Positions 24,839 to 33,436 of a DNA stretch of 64,000 bases are shown in pieces. Under the pieces are notes generated by a model. That model was not told where the DNA came from, did not search any database, and saw nothing but the letters and a program-made list of their open reading frames with translations. Each line of letters opens with the position of its first letter. Position 1 is the first letter of the stretch. The position numbers and the translations under genes were made by a program. The stretch lies in assembly GCF_040105385.1 (NCBI RefSeq), contig NZ_JBEDNQ010000001.1, positions 620,001-684,000 on the forward strand. The letters are read 5' to 3'. Source of the DNA: Pseudonocardia nematodicida (GTDB lineage Bacteria; Actinomycetota; Actinomycetes; Mycobacteriales; Pseudonocardiaceae).

Positions 24839-25873
24839 TCAGGCCGACGCGACGTCCAGCACGTACCGGAACCGGGCCTCGCCGCGCGCCAGCCGGTCGA
24901 GCGCCTCACCGAGCCGGTCCGCGGGGAGCACCTCGACGTCGGCGGTGATCCCGTGCGCTGCGCTGAAGTCGAGCATCTCGCGGGTGATCGGCACCCCGCC
25001 GGACCCGGTGCCGGCGATCCGCTTCTCCCCCACGATCAGGCTCATCGGGTCCACGGCCAGGGTCTTCGGCGGGATCCCGGCCAGCACGTAGGTGCCGTCC
25101 ACCCGCAGCGCCCGCAGGTAGGGATCGAGATCCAGGCCCGCCCCGGTCGTGTCGAGCACCAGGTCGAGCGAGCGGGCCGCCCCGGCCATCGCCGCCGCGT
25201 CGGAGGTGACGACGACGTCGTCGGCGCCGAGCGCGAGCGCGGCGTCCCGCTTGGCCCCGCTCGAGGTCAGGGCGACGGTGTGGGCGCCGAGCGCGCGGGA
25301 GAACTTCAGCGCCAGGTGCCCGAGCCCGCCGACCCCGACCACCCCGACCGAGACGCCCGGGCCGGCGCCGAACCGGCGCAGCGGCGCGAAGGTGGTGACC
25401 CCCGCGCACATCAGCGGCGCCGCGGCGGCGGGATCGAGGCCCTCCGGCAGCGCGTACACGAAGTGCCGGTCGACGACGATCGTCGTCGAGAACCCGCCCA
25501 TCGTCGTCCCGCCCGAGTACGGGTCCGGTCCGCCGTAGGTGAGCGTCGGGAACGCGGCGCAGTCGTTCTCCCGCCCGGCGCGGCACTCCTCGCACACCCG
25601 GCAGGACCCGACGATGTTGCCGACCGCGACCCGGTCCCCCGGCGCCAGGTCGGCCACCGCGGAACCGACGGCGTCCACCACGCCGGTCATCTCGTGCCCG
25701 GCGACCAGCGGGAAGGCGGCGGGGTCGGATCCGCGCAGCGCGTGCAGGTCGGTCGCGCAGACGCCGCAGTGGGTCAGCCGGACCACGACGTCGTCCGGTC
25801 GCGGGTCACGCCGCGCGACGGTCGTCCGTGCGGGTGCCGCGCCGGACTCCCGCACGAGGGACGGAACCGCCAC
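24839..25873 (-). CDS. Zinc-dependent NAD(P) alcohol/aldehyde dehydrogenase, cinnamyl-alcohol (YahK) type
   Basis: 344 aa medium-chain dehydrogenase. Catalytic zinc ligands are Cys in THCGVCATDLH, His in AGHEMTGVVD and Cys in LMCAGVTTF; structural zinc is held by CRVCEECRAGRENDC. The cofactor motif is GVGGLGHLALKFSRALG. The arrangement matches the YahK/CAD branch that reduces aromatic and aliphatic aldehydes with NADPH. GTG 25873 gives the usual length; GTG 25855 is an alternative. Both lie inside the 5' end of the divergent TetR gene, which is unusual. Near the benzoylformate decarboxylase it could convert benzaldehyde to benzyl alcohol (inference). Confidence 0.87.
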   Translation of the reverse strand: MAVPSLVRESGAAPARTTVARRDPRPDDVVVRLTHCGVCATDLHALRGSDPAAFPLVAGHEMTGVVDAVGSAVADLAPGDRVAVGNIVGSCRVCEECRAGRENDCAAFPTLTYGGPDPYSGGTTMGGFSTTIVVDRHFVYALPEGLDPAAAAPLMCAGVTTFAPLRRFGAGPGVSVGVVGVGGLGHLALKFSRALGAHTVALTSSGAKRDAALALGADDVVVTSDAAAMAGAARSLDLVLDTTGAGLDLDPYLRALRVDGTYVLAGIPPKTLAVDPMSLIVGEKRIAGTGSGGVPITREMLDFSAAHGITADVEVLPADRLGEALDRLARGEARFRYVLDVASA

Positions 25874-26426
25874 CCGCCGCCGCCTGCTCGACGCCGCGGC
25901 GGCCGAGTTCTCGCGGCACGGGATCGCCGGCGCCCGGGTGGACCGGATCGCCGAGGCGGCCGGGGCGAACAAGGCCCAGATCTACGCCTGGTTCAACTCC
26001 AAGGACGGCCTGTTCGACGCGGTGTTCGCCGAGCACCTCGCGCTGATCGTGAACATGGTGCCGTTCGACGCCACCGACCTGTCCGGGTACGCGGCCCGGC
26101 TCTACGACGCCTATCTGGAGCGCCCGGAGGTCGTCCGGCTGGCGGCCTGGGCCCGGCTGGAACGCGTGCCGACCGGGGACCTGCTGGAGGCGGCGACCGA
26201 CCAGATGGCGGACAAGACCGCCGCGGTGCGGGAGGCCCAGGACGCCGGGCTGATCGACCCCGCGCTCGCTCCGCACGACGTCTACGCGATGGTGATCGGG
26301 CTGTCGCTGGCGTGGTCGCCGGTGTCCCCGACGGTCACCGCGGACGCCGGCGACGACCCGGCCGAGCACGCGCGGCACCGGTCCGCGCTGGCGGCCGCCG
26401 CCGGTCGGGCCTTCCGCCCCGGCTGA
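25828..26426 (+). CDS. TetR-family regulator with undefined start
   Basis: The supported part starts near 25851 and encodes ~191 aa: an N-terminal helix-turn-helix (RRLLDAAAAEFSRHG; AGANKAQIYAWFNSKDGLF) and a helical ligand domain with a C-terminal LSLAWSPVSPTV segment. In its frame there is no ATG, GTG or TTG between 25614 and the HTH. The nearest GTG, 25828, is in another frame and would need a one-base shift to join. I give 25828 as a boundary only. Its 5' end overlaps the start of the divergent dehydrogenase gene. It probably regulates that gene and the decarboxylase just downstream. Confidence 0.7.
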
Positions 26427-26447
26427 TCGCGTCCTACCGTGCGGGTC

Positions 26448-28070
26448 GTGACGACCATCGGTGACGTCAGCTGGCAGGTCCTGCGCGCGCACGGGATCGA
26501 CACCGTGTTCGGCAACCCCGGGTCGAACGAGCTGCCGTTCCTGGCCGCGATGCCCGAGGGCACCCGGTACGTGCTCGGCCTGCACGAGGGCGCGGTGCTC
26601 GGCATGGCCGACGGCTACGCCCAGGTCACCGGCGGACCCGCGCTGGTGAACCTGCACGCCGCGTCCGGGTCCGGCAACGCGATGGGCGCGCTGACCAACG
26701 CGGTCTACTCGCACACCCCGCTGGTGCTCACGGCCGGGCAGCAGGTCCGCTCCACGGTCGGCCAGGAGGTGATGCTGACCAACGTGGACGCGGCGTCGCT
26801 GACCCGGCCACTGGTCAAGTGGGCCGCCGAGCCGCTGGATCCGCAGGACGTGCCGCGCGCGCTGTCCCAGGCGGTGCACACCGCGCTGCTGCCGCCGCGC
26901 GGCCCGGTCTACCTGTCGGTCCCCTACGACGACTGGGCCGCCGAGGCCGCCCCGGCGGCGTCGCACCTGCCCGGGCGGCGCACCACCCCGGCGGCCGCGC
27001 TCGACACCGGTGCCCTCGACGAGCTCGCCGGGCTGCTCGCCGGCGCCCGCAACCCGGTGCTGGTGCTCGGCCCGCAGGTCGACGCCGACCGCGCGAACTC
27101 CGACGCGGTGCGGCTCGCCGAGTCGCTCGGGTGTCCGGTGTGGATCGCCCCGTCGGCGTCGCGCTGCCCGTTCCCGACCCGGCACCCGGCGTTCCGGGGT
27201 GTGCTGCCGGCGTCGGTGCGGGCGGTGACCGAGCGGCTCGACGGCCACGACGTGGTCCTCGTCGCCGGGGCGCCGGTGTTCCGCTACCACCAGTTCCTGC
27301 CCGGTGACCTGCTGCCCGAGGGCGCGCGGCTGCTGCACCTGACCGCCGACCCGGACGAGGCCGCCCGCGCCCCGGTCGGCGAGGCCTGGGTCGCCCCGGT
27401 CGGCCCCGCGCTGGCCGCCCTCGCCGGGCGGGTCCCGGCCTCCGGCCGCCCGCCGCTGCCGCCGCGTCCGCCGTTCCCCCGGCCCGCCTCCGCGACCGGT
27501 CACGTACCGCCGGAGGAACTGTTCGCGCTGGTCCGCGAGGCCGCCCCGGACGACGCGGTGCACGTGGTCGAGTCGACATCCACCGCGGAGGCCTACTGGG
27601 CCCAGGCCGACCTCGCCGCACCGGGGGGCTACCTGTTCCCCGCCTCGGGCGCGCTCGGGTTCGGGCTGCCCGCCGCGGTCGGTGCCCAGCTCGCGCACGG
27701 GTCCGCGCGCCGGGTGGTCGCCCTCGTCGGCGACGGGTCGGCGAACTACGGCATCACCGCACTCTGGACGGCGGCGCAGTACCGGGTCCCGGTGGTGTTC
27801 GTGATCCTCAAGAACGGCACCTACGGAGCGCTGCGCGGATTCGCCGGCCTGCTGGGCACCGGCGAGACCCCGGGGCTGGACGTGCCCGGCCTGGACTTCG
27901 TGAAGATCGCCGAGGGGTACGGCGTCCCGGCGGTGTCGGTCCGCGACGCCGCGGCGACCGCCGCGGCCCTCAAGGAGGCGTTCGACGCCGACGGTCCCCG
28001 GCTGCTCGAGGTCGTCACCGGCCCCGGAGTGGACGGAGACCACCGGCTCGCCGCGTTCCGCAACGGGTGA
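26448..28070 (+). CDS. mdlC: Benzoylformate decarboxylase (thiamine diphosphate enzyme)
   Basis: 540 aa enzyme that decarboxylates phenylglyoxylate to benzaldehyde. With GTG 26448 as start, the catalytic residues known from the Pseudomonas putida enzyme fall at the same numbers: Ser26 (GNPGSNEL), Glu47 (LHEGAV), His70 (NLHAASGSGN) and His281 (FRYHQ). The ThDP-Mg motif is GDGSANYGITALWTAAQYR. GTG 26439 is an alternative, three codons earlier. The gene follows the TetR gene by 21 bases. No mandelate dehydrogenase or benzaldehyde dehydrogenase is adjacent; the divergent alcohol dehydrogenase may take the aldehyde. Confidence 0.9.
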   Translation: MTTIGDVSWQVLRAHGIDTVFGNPGSNELPFLAAMPEGTRYVLGLHEGAVLGMADGYAQVTGGPALVNLHAASGSGNAMGALTNAVYSHTPLVLTAGQQVRSTVGQEVMLTNVDAASLTRPLVKWAAEPLDPQDVPRALSQAVHTALLPPRGPVYLSVPYDDWAAEAAPAASHLPGRRTTPAAALDTGALDELAGLLAGARNPVLVLGPQVDADRANSDAVRLAESLGCPVWIAPSASRCPFPTRHPAFRGVLPASVRAVTERLDGHDVVLVAGAPVFRYHQFLPGDLLPEGARLLHLTADPDEAARAPVGEAWVAPVGPALAALAGRVPASGRPPLPPRPPFPRPASATGHVPPEELFALVREAAPDDAVHVVESTSTAEAYWAQADLAAPGGYLFPASGALGFGLPAAVGAQLAHGSARRVVALVGDGSANYGITALWTAAQYRVPVVFVILKNGTYGALRGFAGLLGTGETPGLDVPGLDFVKIAEGYGVPAVSVRDAAATAAALKEAFDADGPRLLEVVTGPGVDGDHRLAAFRNG

Positions 28071-28099
28071 TCACGGACACGGCCGGGTAGTCCCGCGTC

Positions 28100-28387
28100 G
28101 TGGGGATCAGCGAGAGCGGGCGGACGGTCACCGTGCGGGTCGGCGACCGGGAGCTGGTGATCCGGCGCCGCTACGAGGTGCTCAGCATCGTCAACGACAT
28201 CCTCATCGGACTGTGGTTCCTCATCGGCAGCGTGCTGTTCCTGTCCGCGTCCACCACCCGGCTGGGGACCTGGCTGTTCATCGTCGGCTCGATCGAGCTG
28301 CTGATCCGCCCGGCGATCCGGCTGGCCCGGCACGTGCACCTGCGCCGCATCTCCGGCGGCGCGTCCCAGGCCGACCGCGACTTCTGA
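28100..28387 (+). CDS. YrhK-domain membrane protein
   Basis: 95 aa from GTG 28100. RRYEVLSIVNDILIGLWFLIG and the later LGTWLFIVGSIELLIRPAIR match the YrhK-like family (PF14145), two transmembrane helices with a positive C-terminal end. The function of the family is unknown. It begins 30 bases after the decarboxylase stop and ends 3 bases from the convergent xanthine-dehydrogenase-type gene. Confidence 0.72.
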   Translation: MGISESGRTVTVRVGDRELVIRRRYEVLSIVNDILIGLWFLIGSVLFLSASTTRLGTWLFIVGSIELLIRPAIRLARHVHLRRISGGASQADRDF

Positions 28388-28390
28388 GCC

Positions 28391-31183
28391 TCAGCCCCCA
28401 CCCGCGGCCAGCCGCCACACCCGGTCCCGGGAGAACGGCTGGTGGTAGGGCCGCACCCCCAGCGCGCGGCGGATCGCGTTCCCGATCGCCGGGGCGACCG
28501 GGTTGTAGGGCGCCTCGCTCATCGACTTCGCCCCGAACGGCCCGAGGTCGTCGGAGGTCGACGCGAACAGCACCTCCACCGGCGGCACGTCGACCATCTG
28601 CGGCACCCGGTAGGTGCGGAAGACCGGGTTGGTGACCGCGCCGTCGTCGCCGACGTACACCTCCTCGTAGAGCGCGCTGCCCATCCCCATCGCGACGCCG
28701 CCCTCGATCTGGCCGCGCAGCTGCTCCGGGTTGAGCACGGTGCCCGCGTCGGCGGCGTGCACCGCGCGCAGCACCCGCACCTCGCCGGTGCCGGGGTGCA
28801 CCGCGACCCGCACGCCGTGCACGTTCGCGGTGATCGCCCGCTCCGCCCCCGGCTCGGTGCCTTCGCAGGTCAGTCCCTCGGGGGCCCCGGCCGCCGCGAG
28901 CACCTCCGCGGCCGTCCACTCGCGACCGTCCGTGCGGACGCCGCCGGGGTGCAGTGTCCCCTCCCCGGTGACGTCCAGGATCCTCCCGCGCAGCGCCAGC
29001 GCGGCCCGGTACAGCGCCTTGCCGGCGACCGTCGTCCCGGCCGAGGCGAACGCGCCGGTGTCGTAGCCACAGGCGTCGGTGTCGCCGTGCCGGATCTCGA
29101 TCCGGTCCGGGGTGGTGCCGAGCACGTCGGCGACGACCTGGCGGTGCGTGGTGGTGGTCCCGTTGCCGAACTCGACGGTGCCGACGCCGATCCGGTAGCG
29201 CCCACCGGGCAGCAGGGTCACCGTCGCGGTGGCGGCGTGCCCGAACGGCGCCATCGTCGTCATCATGCCCAGCGCCATGCCCTCGCCGACCTGCCAGCCG
29301 TCCGGCGCGGGTGCGCCCGGGTCCCGGCGCAGCGCGTCCTGGACCAGGTCCAGGCACTGGTCCATGCCGTAGCTGGTCCAGTGCAGGTCGTGTTCCGGCT
29401 CGGGACGGTGCGCGACGTGCAGCGGGTCCCCGGCGCGGACCATGTTGACCCGCCGCAGCTCGTAGGGGTCGATGCCGAGCTCCACGGCCAGCTCGTCCAT
29501 CGCGGACTCGACGCCGAGCAGCACCTGCCCGAGCCCGTAGCCGCGGAACGCTCCACTGGGGACGTTGTTGGTGTAGACGACCTCGGCGTCGAGGTGCTTG
29601 ACCGGGCAGTTGTAGACGCTGACCGACTCGGCGACGGAGTGGAACAGCACCCCGCGGGAGTGGTTGCCGTAGGCGCCGGTGTCGGAGAGGACGTCGAGCT
29701 TCATCGCGGTGAGCCGGCCGCGCTCGTCGGCGCCGAGGGTGACGCCGACCCGCATCGGGTGCCGCACCGAGGTGCGGCCGAACTCCTCGGCCCGGGTGAA
29801 CTCGTGGACGACGGTGCGTCCGGTCCGCAGCACGGCGAGCCCGACGAGGTCCTCGGCGAACATCTCCTGCTTGCCGCCGAAGCCGCCGCCGACCCGGGCG
29901 GTGTGCACCCGGACCCGCTCCTGGTCGAGTCCGAGCACGCGGGCCAGCTCGTCGCGGGTGAGGAACGGGACCTGCGTGCCGGAGCGCAGCACCAGCCGGC
30001 CGTCGGGGTCGAGCGAGCCGATCGCGCCGTGGCACTCGAGCTGGGCGTGGCTGACCCGGCTGGTGGACCAGGTCCCGGACACCGTCACGCGCGACGCGGC
30101 CAGCGCCGCGCCGACGTCGCCGCCGTGCCCGCCGTGCAGGGCCAGGACGACGTTGCGGCCGGCGTCGTCGACCCGGTCCTCCGGGGTGCGGTCCGGGTGC
30201 AGCAGCGGCGCCCCGGGCGTACGCGCCTCCTCCGGGTCGAGGACGGCGGGCAGCACCTCGTAGTCGACCTCGATCAGCCGGGCGGCGGCCTCGGCCTGCG
30301 CCGGGCCGTCCGCGACGACGGCGGCGACCCGCTGCCCGACGTGCCGCACGACGTCGTCGAGCATCCGGGTGTCGTCCGGGTCGTCGGTGCGGTGCTCGTG
30401 CCGGCCGGTCGAGTAGCGCAGCTGCGGGACGTCGTGGTGGGTGAGCACCAGGTGCACGCCGGGCGCGGCCTCGGCGGCGGTGGTGTCGATCGAGCGGATC
30501 CGGGCGTGCGCGTGCGGGGAGCCGAGGATTCGCAGGTGCAGCGCGCCGGTGAGGTCGGTGTCGAAGGTGAAGGGCTCGGTGCCGGTGACGACGCGTTCGG
30601 CGGCCGGGGGCCGGGCGGAGTGGCCGACGCCGCCCGAGCAGGCGCCCGTGCCACCGCGCTTCCCGGCCGCGCCGCACACGCCCACCGCGTCGCACGCACG
30701 GACCGTTGGTGGCGGCTGCTGCCACGAGGGGTCCGTGCGTGGCGACCGGGCGCGGACTCCGGCCTCGATCGACTCCCGGATCGACCGGTAGCCGGTGCAC
30801 CGGCACAGGTTGCCCTTCATCCGGCGCGGGAGGTCGTCCAGGTCGGACTCGTCCAGTGTGGATGCGGTGACGATCTGTCCGGCGGTGCAGAACCCGCACT
30901 GGAACCCGAAGTGGTCCACGAACGCCTGCTGCATCGGGTGCAGGCTCCCGTCGGCGCCGGTCAGGCCGGTGACGGTGGTGATCTCGGCGCCGTCGAGGCG
31001 CTGGGCCGGGACGATGCAGGAGTGCACCGCGCGCCCGTCGAGCAGCACCGTGCAGGCACCGCAGTCCCCGGCGTCGCAGCCCTTCTTGACCCCGGCGTGG
31101 CCGTGCTCGCGCAGGAAGGTCCGGGTGCACTGTCCCGGGCGCGGTTCTCCGTCGATCTCGACGCCGTTGATCCTGACCTTCAC
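28391..31183 (-). CDS. Xanthine-dehydrogenase-family protein, fused [2Fe-2S] and molybdopterin domains
   Basis: 930 aa molybdenum hydroxylase subunit. Residues ~1-145 form the two-cluster iron-sulfur domain (GCDAGDCGACTVLLDG; CGFCTAGQ; NLCRCTGYRSI). Residues ~190-930 are the molybdenum-binding part (GSPHAHARI; RVGGGFGGKQEMF; GAFRGYGLGQ; a C-terminal GAKSMSEAPYNPVAPAI). The ~40-residue linker is odd: its DNA is a hairpin repeat also found in ureF. Usually these are two subunits; fusion without FAD resembles aldehyde oxidoreductase of the Mop type, but a separate FAD subunit gene lies just upstream. With the deaminase and PucR neighbours, a purine (hypoxanthine/xanthine) substrate is likely. 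Confidence 0.85.
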   Translation of the reverse strand: MKVRINGVEIDGEPRPGQCTRTFLREHGHAGVKKGCDAGDCGACTVLLDGRAVHSCIVPAQRLDGAEITTVTGLTGADGSLHPMQQAFVDHFGFQCGFCTAGQIVTASTLDESDLDDLPRRMKGNLCRCTGYRSIRESIEAGVRARSPRTDPSWQQPPPTVRACDAVGVCGAAGKRGGTGACSGGVGHSARPPAAERVVTGTEPFTFDTDLTGALHLRILGSPHAHARIRSIDTTAAEAAPGVHLVLTHHDVPQLRYSTGRHEHRTDDPDDTRMLDDVVRHVGQRVAAVVADGPAQAEAAARLIEVDYEVLPAVLDPEEARTPGAPLLHPDRTPEDRVDDAGRNVVLALHGGHGGDVGAALAASRVTVSGTWSTSRVSHAQLECHGAIGSLDPDGRLVLRSGTQVPFLTRDELARVLGLDQERVRVHTARVGGGFGGKQEMFAEDLVGLAVLRTGRTVVHEFTRAEEFGRTSVRHPMRVGVTLGADERGRLTAMKLDVLSDTGAYGNHSRGVLFHSVAESVSVYNCPVKHLDAEVVYTNNVPSGAFRGYGLGQVLLGVESAMDELAVELGIDPYELRRVNMVRAGDPLHVAHRPEPEHDLHWTSYGMDQCLDLVQDALRRDPGAPAPDGWQVGEGMALGMMTTMAPFGHAATATVTLLPGGRYRIGVGTVEFGNGTTTTHRQVVADVLGTTPDRIEIRHGDTDACGYDTGAFASAGTTVAGKALYRAALALRGRILDVTGEGTLHPGGVRTDGREWTAAEVLAAAGAPEGLTCEGTEPGAERAITANVHGVRVAVHPGTGEVRVLRAVHAADAGTVLNPEQLRGQIEGGVAMGMGSALYEEVYVGDDGAVTNPVFRTYRVPQMVDVPPVEVLFASTSDDLGPFGAKSMSEAPYNPVAPAIGNAIRRALGVRPYHQPFSRDRVWRLAAGGG
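30690..30745. repeat. Hairpin repeat inside the XDH linker (shared with ureF)
   Basis: ACGCACGGACC (30694-30704) pairs exactly with GGTCCGTGCGT (30730-30740), with an inner GTGGC/GCCAC stem. In the coding direction of the XDH gene it contains CGGACCCCTCGTGGC, identical to bases 39267-39281 in ureF. It encodes about residues 147-165 of the interdomain linker. Confidence 0.75.
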
Positions 31184-31977
31184 CCGGCCAGCTCCTCGTG
31201 GATCTCGGCGAGCAGGTGTGCGCTGACCGCGCGCCGCCAGTCGGCGCTGCCCAGCGGATCGGAGTAGTAGCCGGTGAGGGCTTCGGCGTCGGCGCGCAGC
31301 CGCCGCACACCGGGGAGCCCGGGATAGCGCAGCACCGTCGGCGCGGCCGTCGCGGCGGTGATCCCGAAGCAGACGGCGCCGCCGGGGTCGACCCGTCCGG
31401 TCAGCACCGCCCCGGAGCGGCCCAGCTCGGCGAGCGCGATCCTGCGGAACGCGGTGCGCGCCCGCAGCGCGTGCGCCGGGAGCTCGAGGGAGCGCAGCAC
31501 CTCGCCGGGGCGCAGCGCGTTGGTGCCGTTCCCGGTGACCAGCTCGGCCACCGGGACCCGGTACCGCCCGCCGTCCGGGGTCCAGACCAGCGCGACGCCG
31601 TCGAGCGCGGTGCAGAGCGCGACCATCCCGGCGGCGGCGAAGGACCGGCAGACGTTCCCGCCGACGGTCGCGGTGTGCCAGATCTTCTCCGACGCCAGCA
31701 GCGCGTGCGCGCACTGCGCGAACAGCGGCCGCCCGGTCGCCCCGCCGTACGCCGCGAGCTCGGCGATCGTGGCGGTCGCGGCGATCTCCAGCCCGCCGTC
31801 GTCGTGCACGACGATCGGGTCCCAGCCCATCGTCGTCAGGTCGACCAGCCCGGTGACGTCGGACTGCGGTTCGGAGAACAGCCAGGTCCCGCCGCCGAGC
31901 AGCCGCTCGCCGGGTGCGAGCGCGAGGTCGGCGCGGTCGTGCGCCCGGCGGAAGCCGGTGACGGTGTGCAGGTCCAC
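31180..31977 (-). CDS. Xanthine-dehydrogenase-family FAD-binding subunit
   Basis: 265 aa medium subunit carrying FAD for the molybdenum hydroxylase encoded just downstream; its stop overlaps that gene's GTG by 4 bases. LLGGGTWLFSEPQSDVTGLVDLT and HTATVGGNVCRSFAAAG fit the FAD-binding (CoxM/XdhB-like) pattern, including the TVGGN flavin motif. GTG 31977 starts 4 bases from the deaminase stop. Length is a little short of the usual 280-300 aa but the domain ends are intact. Confidence 0.85.
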   Translation of the reverse strand: MDLHTVTGFRRAHDRADLALAPGERLLGGGTWLFSEPQSDVTGLVDLTTMGWDPIVVHDDGGLEIAATATIAELAAYGGATGRPLFAQCAHALLASEKIWHTATVGGNVCRSFAAAGMVALCTALDGVALVWTPDGGRYRVPVAELVTGNGTNALRPGEVLRSLELPAHALRARTAFRRIALAELGRSGAVLTGRVDPGGAVCFGITAATAAPTVLRYPGLPGVRRLRADAEALTGYYSDPLGSADWRRAVSAHLLAEIHEELAG

Positions 31978-31981
31978 CCGC

Positions 31982-33331
31982 TCACCCGGCCTTGTCGATC
32001 AGGTCGCGGTGCACCGCGGCGCACTCGGCGGCGACGGCGTCGGTGTCGACGGTGACGACCCGGCCGGACTCGACGACCGGGCGCCCGTCGACGAGCAGCA
32101 GCTCCAGCGGCGGCGGCGACCCGAGGACGAGCGCGGCGACCGGGTCGGCGACGTCGGCGTGTGCGAGCCCGTCGATCCGCCACAGCGCCAGGTCGGCGAG
32201 CCGGCCGGGCTCGAGGGCGCCGATCTCGTCGTCGCGGCCCAGCACCCGGGCCCCGCCGAGGGTGCCCAGCTCCAGGGCCTTGCGGACGCTCATCGCGGTC
32301 GGGCCGCCGACGGCGCGGGCGAACAGCACCGCGTGCTTGACCTCCTCCAGCAGGTGGGTGCCCTCGTTCGACGCGGCCCCGTCCACCCCGAGCCCGACCC
32401 GGGCGCCGGCGTCGACCAGGTCCCGGACCCGGGCGATCCCGGCGCCGAGCCGGCCGTTGGAGGTCGGGCAGTGCGCGACGCCGGTGCCGGTGGATCCGAT
32501 CGTCTTCACCGCGTCGTCGTCGAGGTGCACGGTGTGCGCGAACCAGACGTCCTCGCCGGTCCAGCCGAGGTCGGCGACGTACTCGGTCGGGGTGCAGCCG
32601 AACCGCTCCCGGCAGAAGGTCTCCTCGTCGGCGGTCTCGGCGAGGTGGGTGTGCAGCCGGACGCCGAGCTCGCGGGCCAGCGCCGCCGAGTCCCGCATCA
32701 GCCCGCCGGTCACCGAGAACGGCGAGCACGGGGCGAGCGCGACCCGCAGCATCGAGCCCGGCGACGGGTCGTGCCAGCGGGCGACGGCGTCGGCGGACGC
32801 GGCCATGATCGCGTCGCGGTCCTCGACGACGTGGTCCGGCGGAAGCCCCCCGGCGCTGCGGCCCAGGTCCATCGAGCCGCGGGTCGGGTGGAACCGCAGG
32901 CCGACCTCGCCCGCGGCCCGGATCTCGGCGCCGAGCAGGTCACCGCCCTCGCGGGGGAAGACGTAGTGGTGGTCGGTGGAGGTGGTGCAGCCCGACAGCG
33001 CGAGCCGGGCCAGCGCCCCGGTGGCGCCGGTGTGCACGGCGTGCTCGTCGATGCCGGCCCACACCGGGTAGAGCGTGGTCAGCCACTCGAACAGCGTGTG
33101 GTCGACGGCCAGGCCGCGGGTCACCCACTGGTAGAGGTGGTGGTGGGTGTTGACCAGGCCGGGGGTGAGCAGGCAGCCGCGGCCGTCCACGGCCCGGTCC
33201 CGGCCCTCCCGCGGCGCCGGCCCGGGCCCGACGGCGACGATCCGGTTCCCCTCGACGACGACGTGCCCGCCCGGGTACTCCTGCCCGGTCACGGTGACGA
33301 CGTGGGCGCCCTCGATGACAGTCCGCTGCAC
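31982..33331 (-). CDS. Amidohydrolase, 8-oxoguanine/guanine deaminase-like
   Basis: 449 aa metal-dependent deaminase of the TrzN/AtzB/8-oxoguanine deaminase group. Metal ligands visible: the HxH in NTHHHLYQW, His in HTHLAETADEE, His in FAHTVHL and Asp in LGVDGAASNEG. GTG 33331 starts at the conserved N-terminal QRTVIEGAHVVTV. It leads the minus-strand purine unit (deaminase, FAD subunit, fused Fe-S/Mo subunit) and is divergent from pucR. Guanine or 8-oxoguanine is the likely substrate; hydroxy-s-triazine hydrolases share the fold, so the substrate is not proven. Confidence 0.82.
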   Translation of the reverse strand: MQRTVIEGAHVVTVTGQEYPGGHVVVEGNRIVAVGPGPAPREGRDRAVDGRGCLLTPGLVNTHHHLYQWVTRGLAVDHTLFEWLTTLYPVWAGIDEHAVHTGATGALARLALSGCTTSTDHHYVFPREGGDLLGAEIRAAGEVGLRFHPTRGSMDLGRSAGGLPPDHVVEDRDAIMAASADAVARWHDPSPGSMLRVALAPCSPFSVTGGLMRDSAALARELGVRLHTHLAETADEETFCRERFGCTPTEYVADLGWTGEDVWFAHTVHLDDDAVKTIGSTGTGVAHCPTSNGRLGAGIARVRDLVDAGARVGLGVDGAASNEGTHLLEEVKHAVLFARAVGGPTAMSVRKALELGTLGGARVLGRDDEIGALEPGRLADLALWRIDGLAHADVADPVAALVLGSPPPLELLLVDGRPVVESGRVVTVDTDAVAAECAAVHRDLIDKAG

Positions 33332-33353
33332 GGGTCCAGGGAACCGGGTCCGG

Positions 33354-33436
33354 GTCACCCGCAGAAGGCGCCGGGGTGACGAATCGTGTTCGCTTCGGGT
33401 GCCCGCCCTTGTAGATTCCTCCAGTAGGTTCCTCCA
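33354..33436. promoter_or_regulatory. Divergent promoter region with inverted and direct repeats
   Basis: GTCACCC (33354-33360) and GGGTGAC (33374-33380) form a 7-bp inverted repeat with a 13-base spacer, a candidate operator for the purine genes. Next to pucR, TTCCTCCA occurs twice, at 33416-33423 and 33429-33436, 13 bp apart, the second copy touching the pucR ATG. There is no ordinary ribosome site before pucR, so the direct repeat may be its regulator site, or transcription may be nearly leaderless. Confidence 0.4.

Noticed and set aside
30661..30760. Separate genes for the Fe-S and molybdenum subunits of XDH
   Set aside because: The frame is continuous through the linker, with no stop and no convincing internal start, so a fusion is the simpler reading.
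28442..31267. Plus-strand open frame of 941 codons opposite the XDH gene
   Set aside because: Shadow of the fused XDH protein; composition-driven, with no motif.
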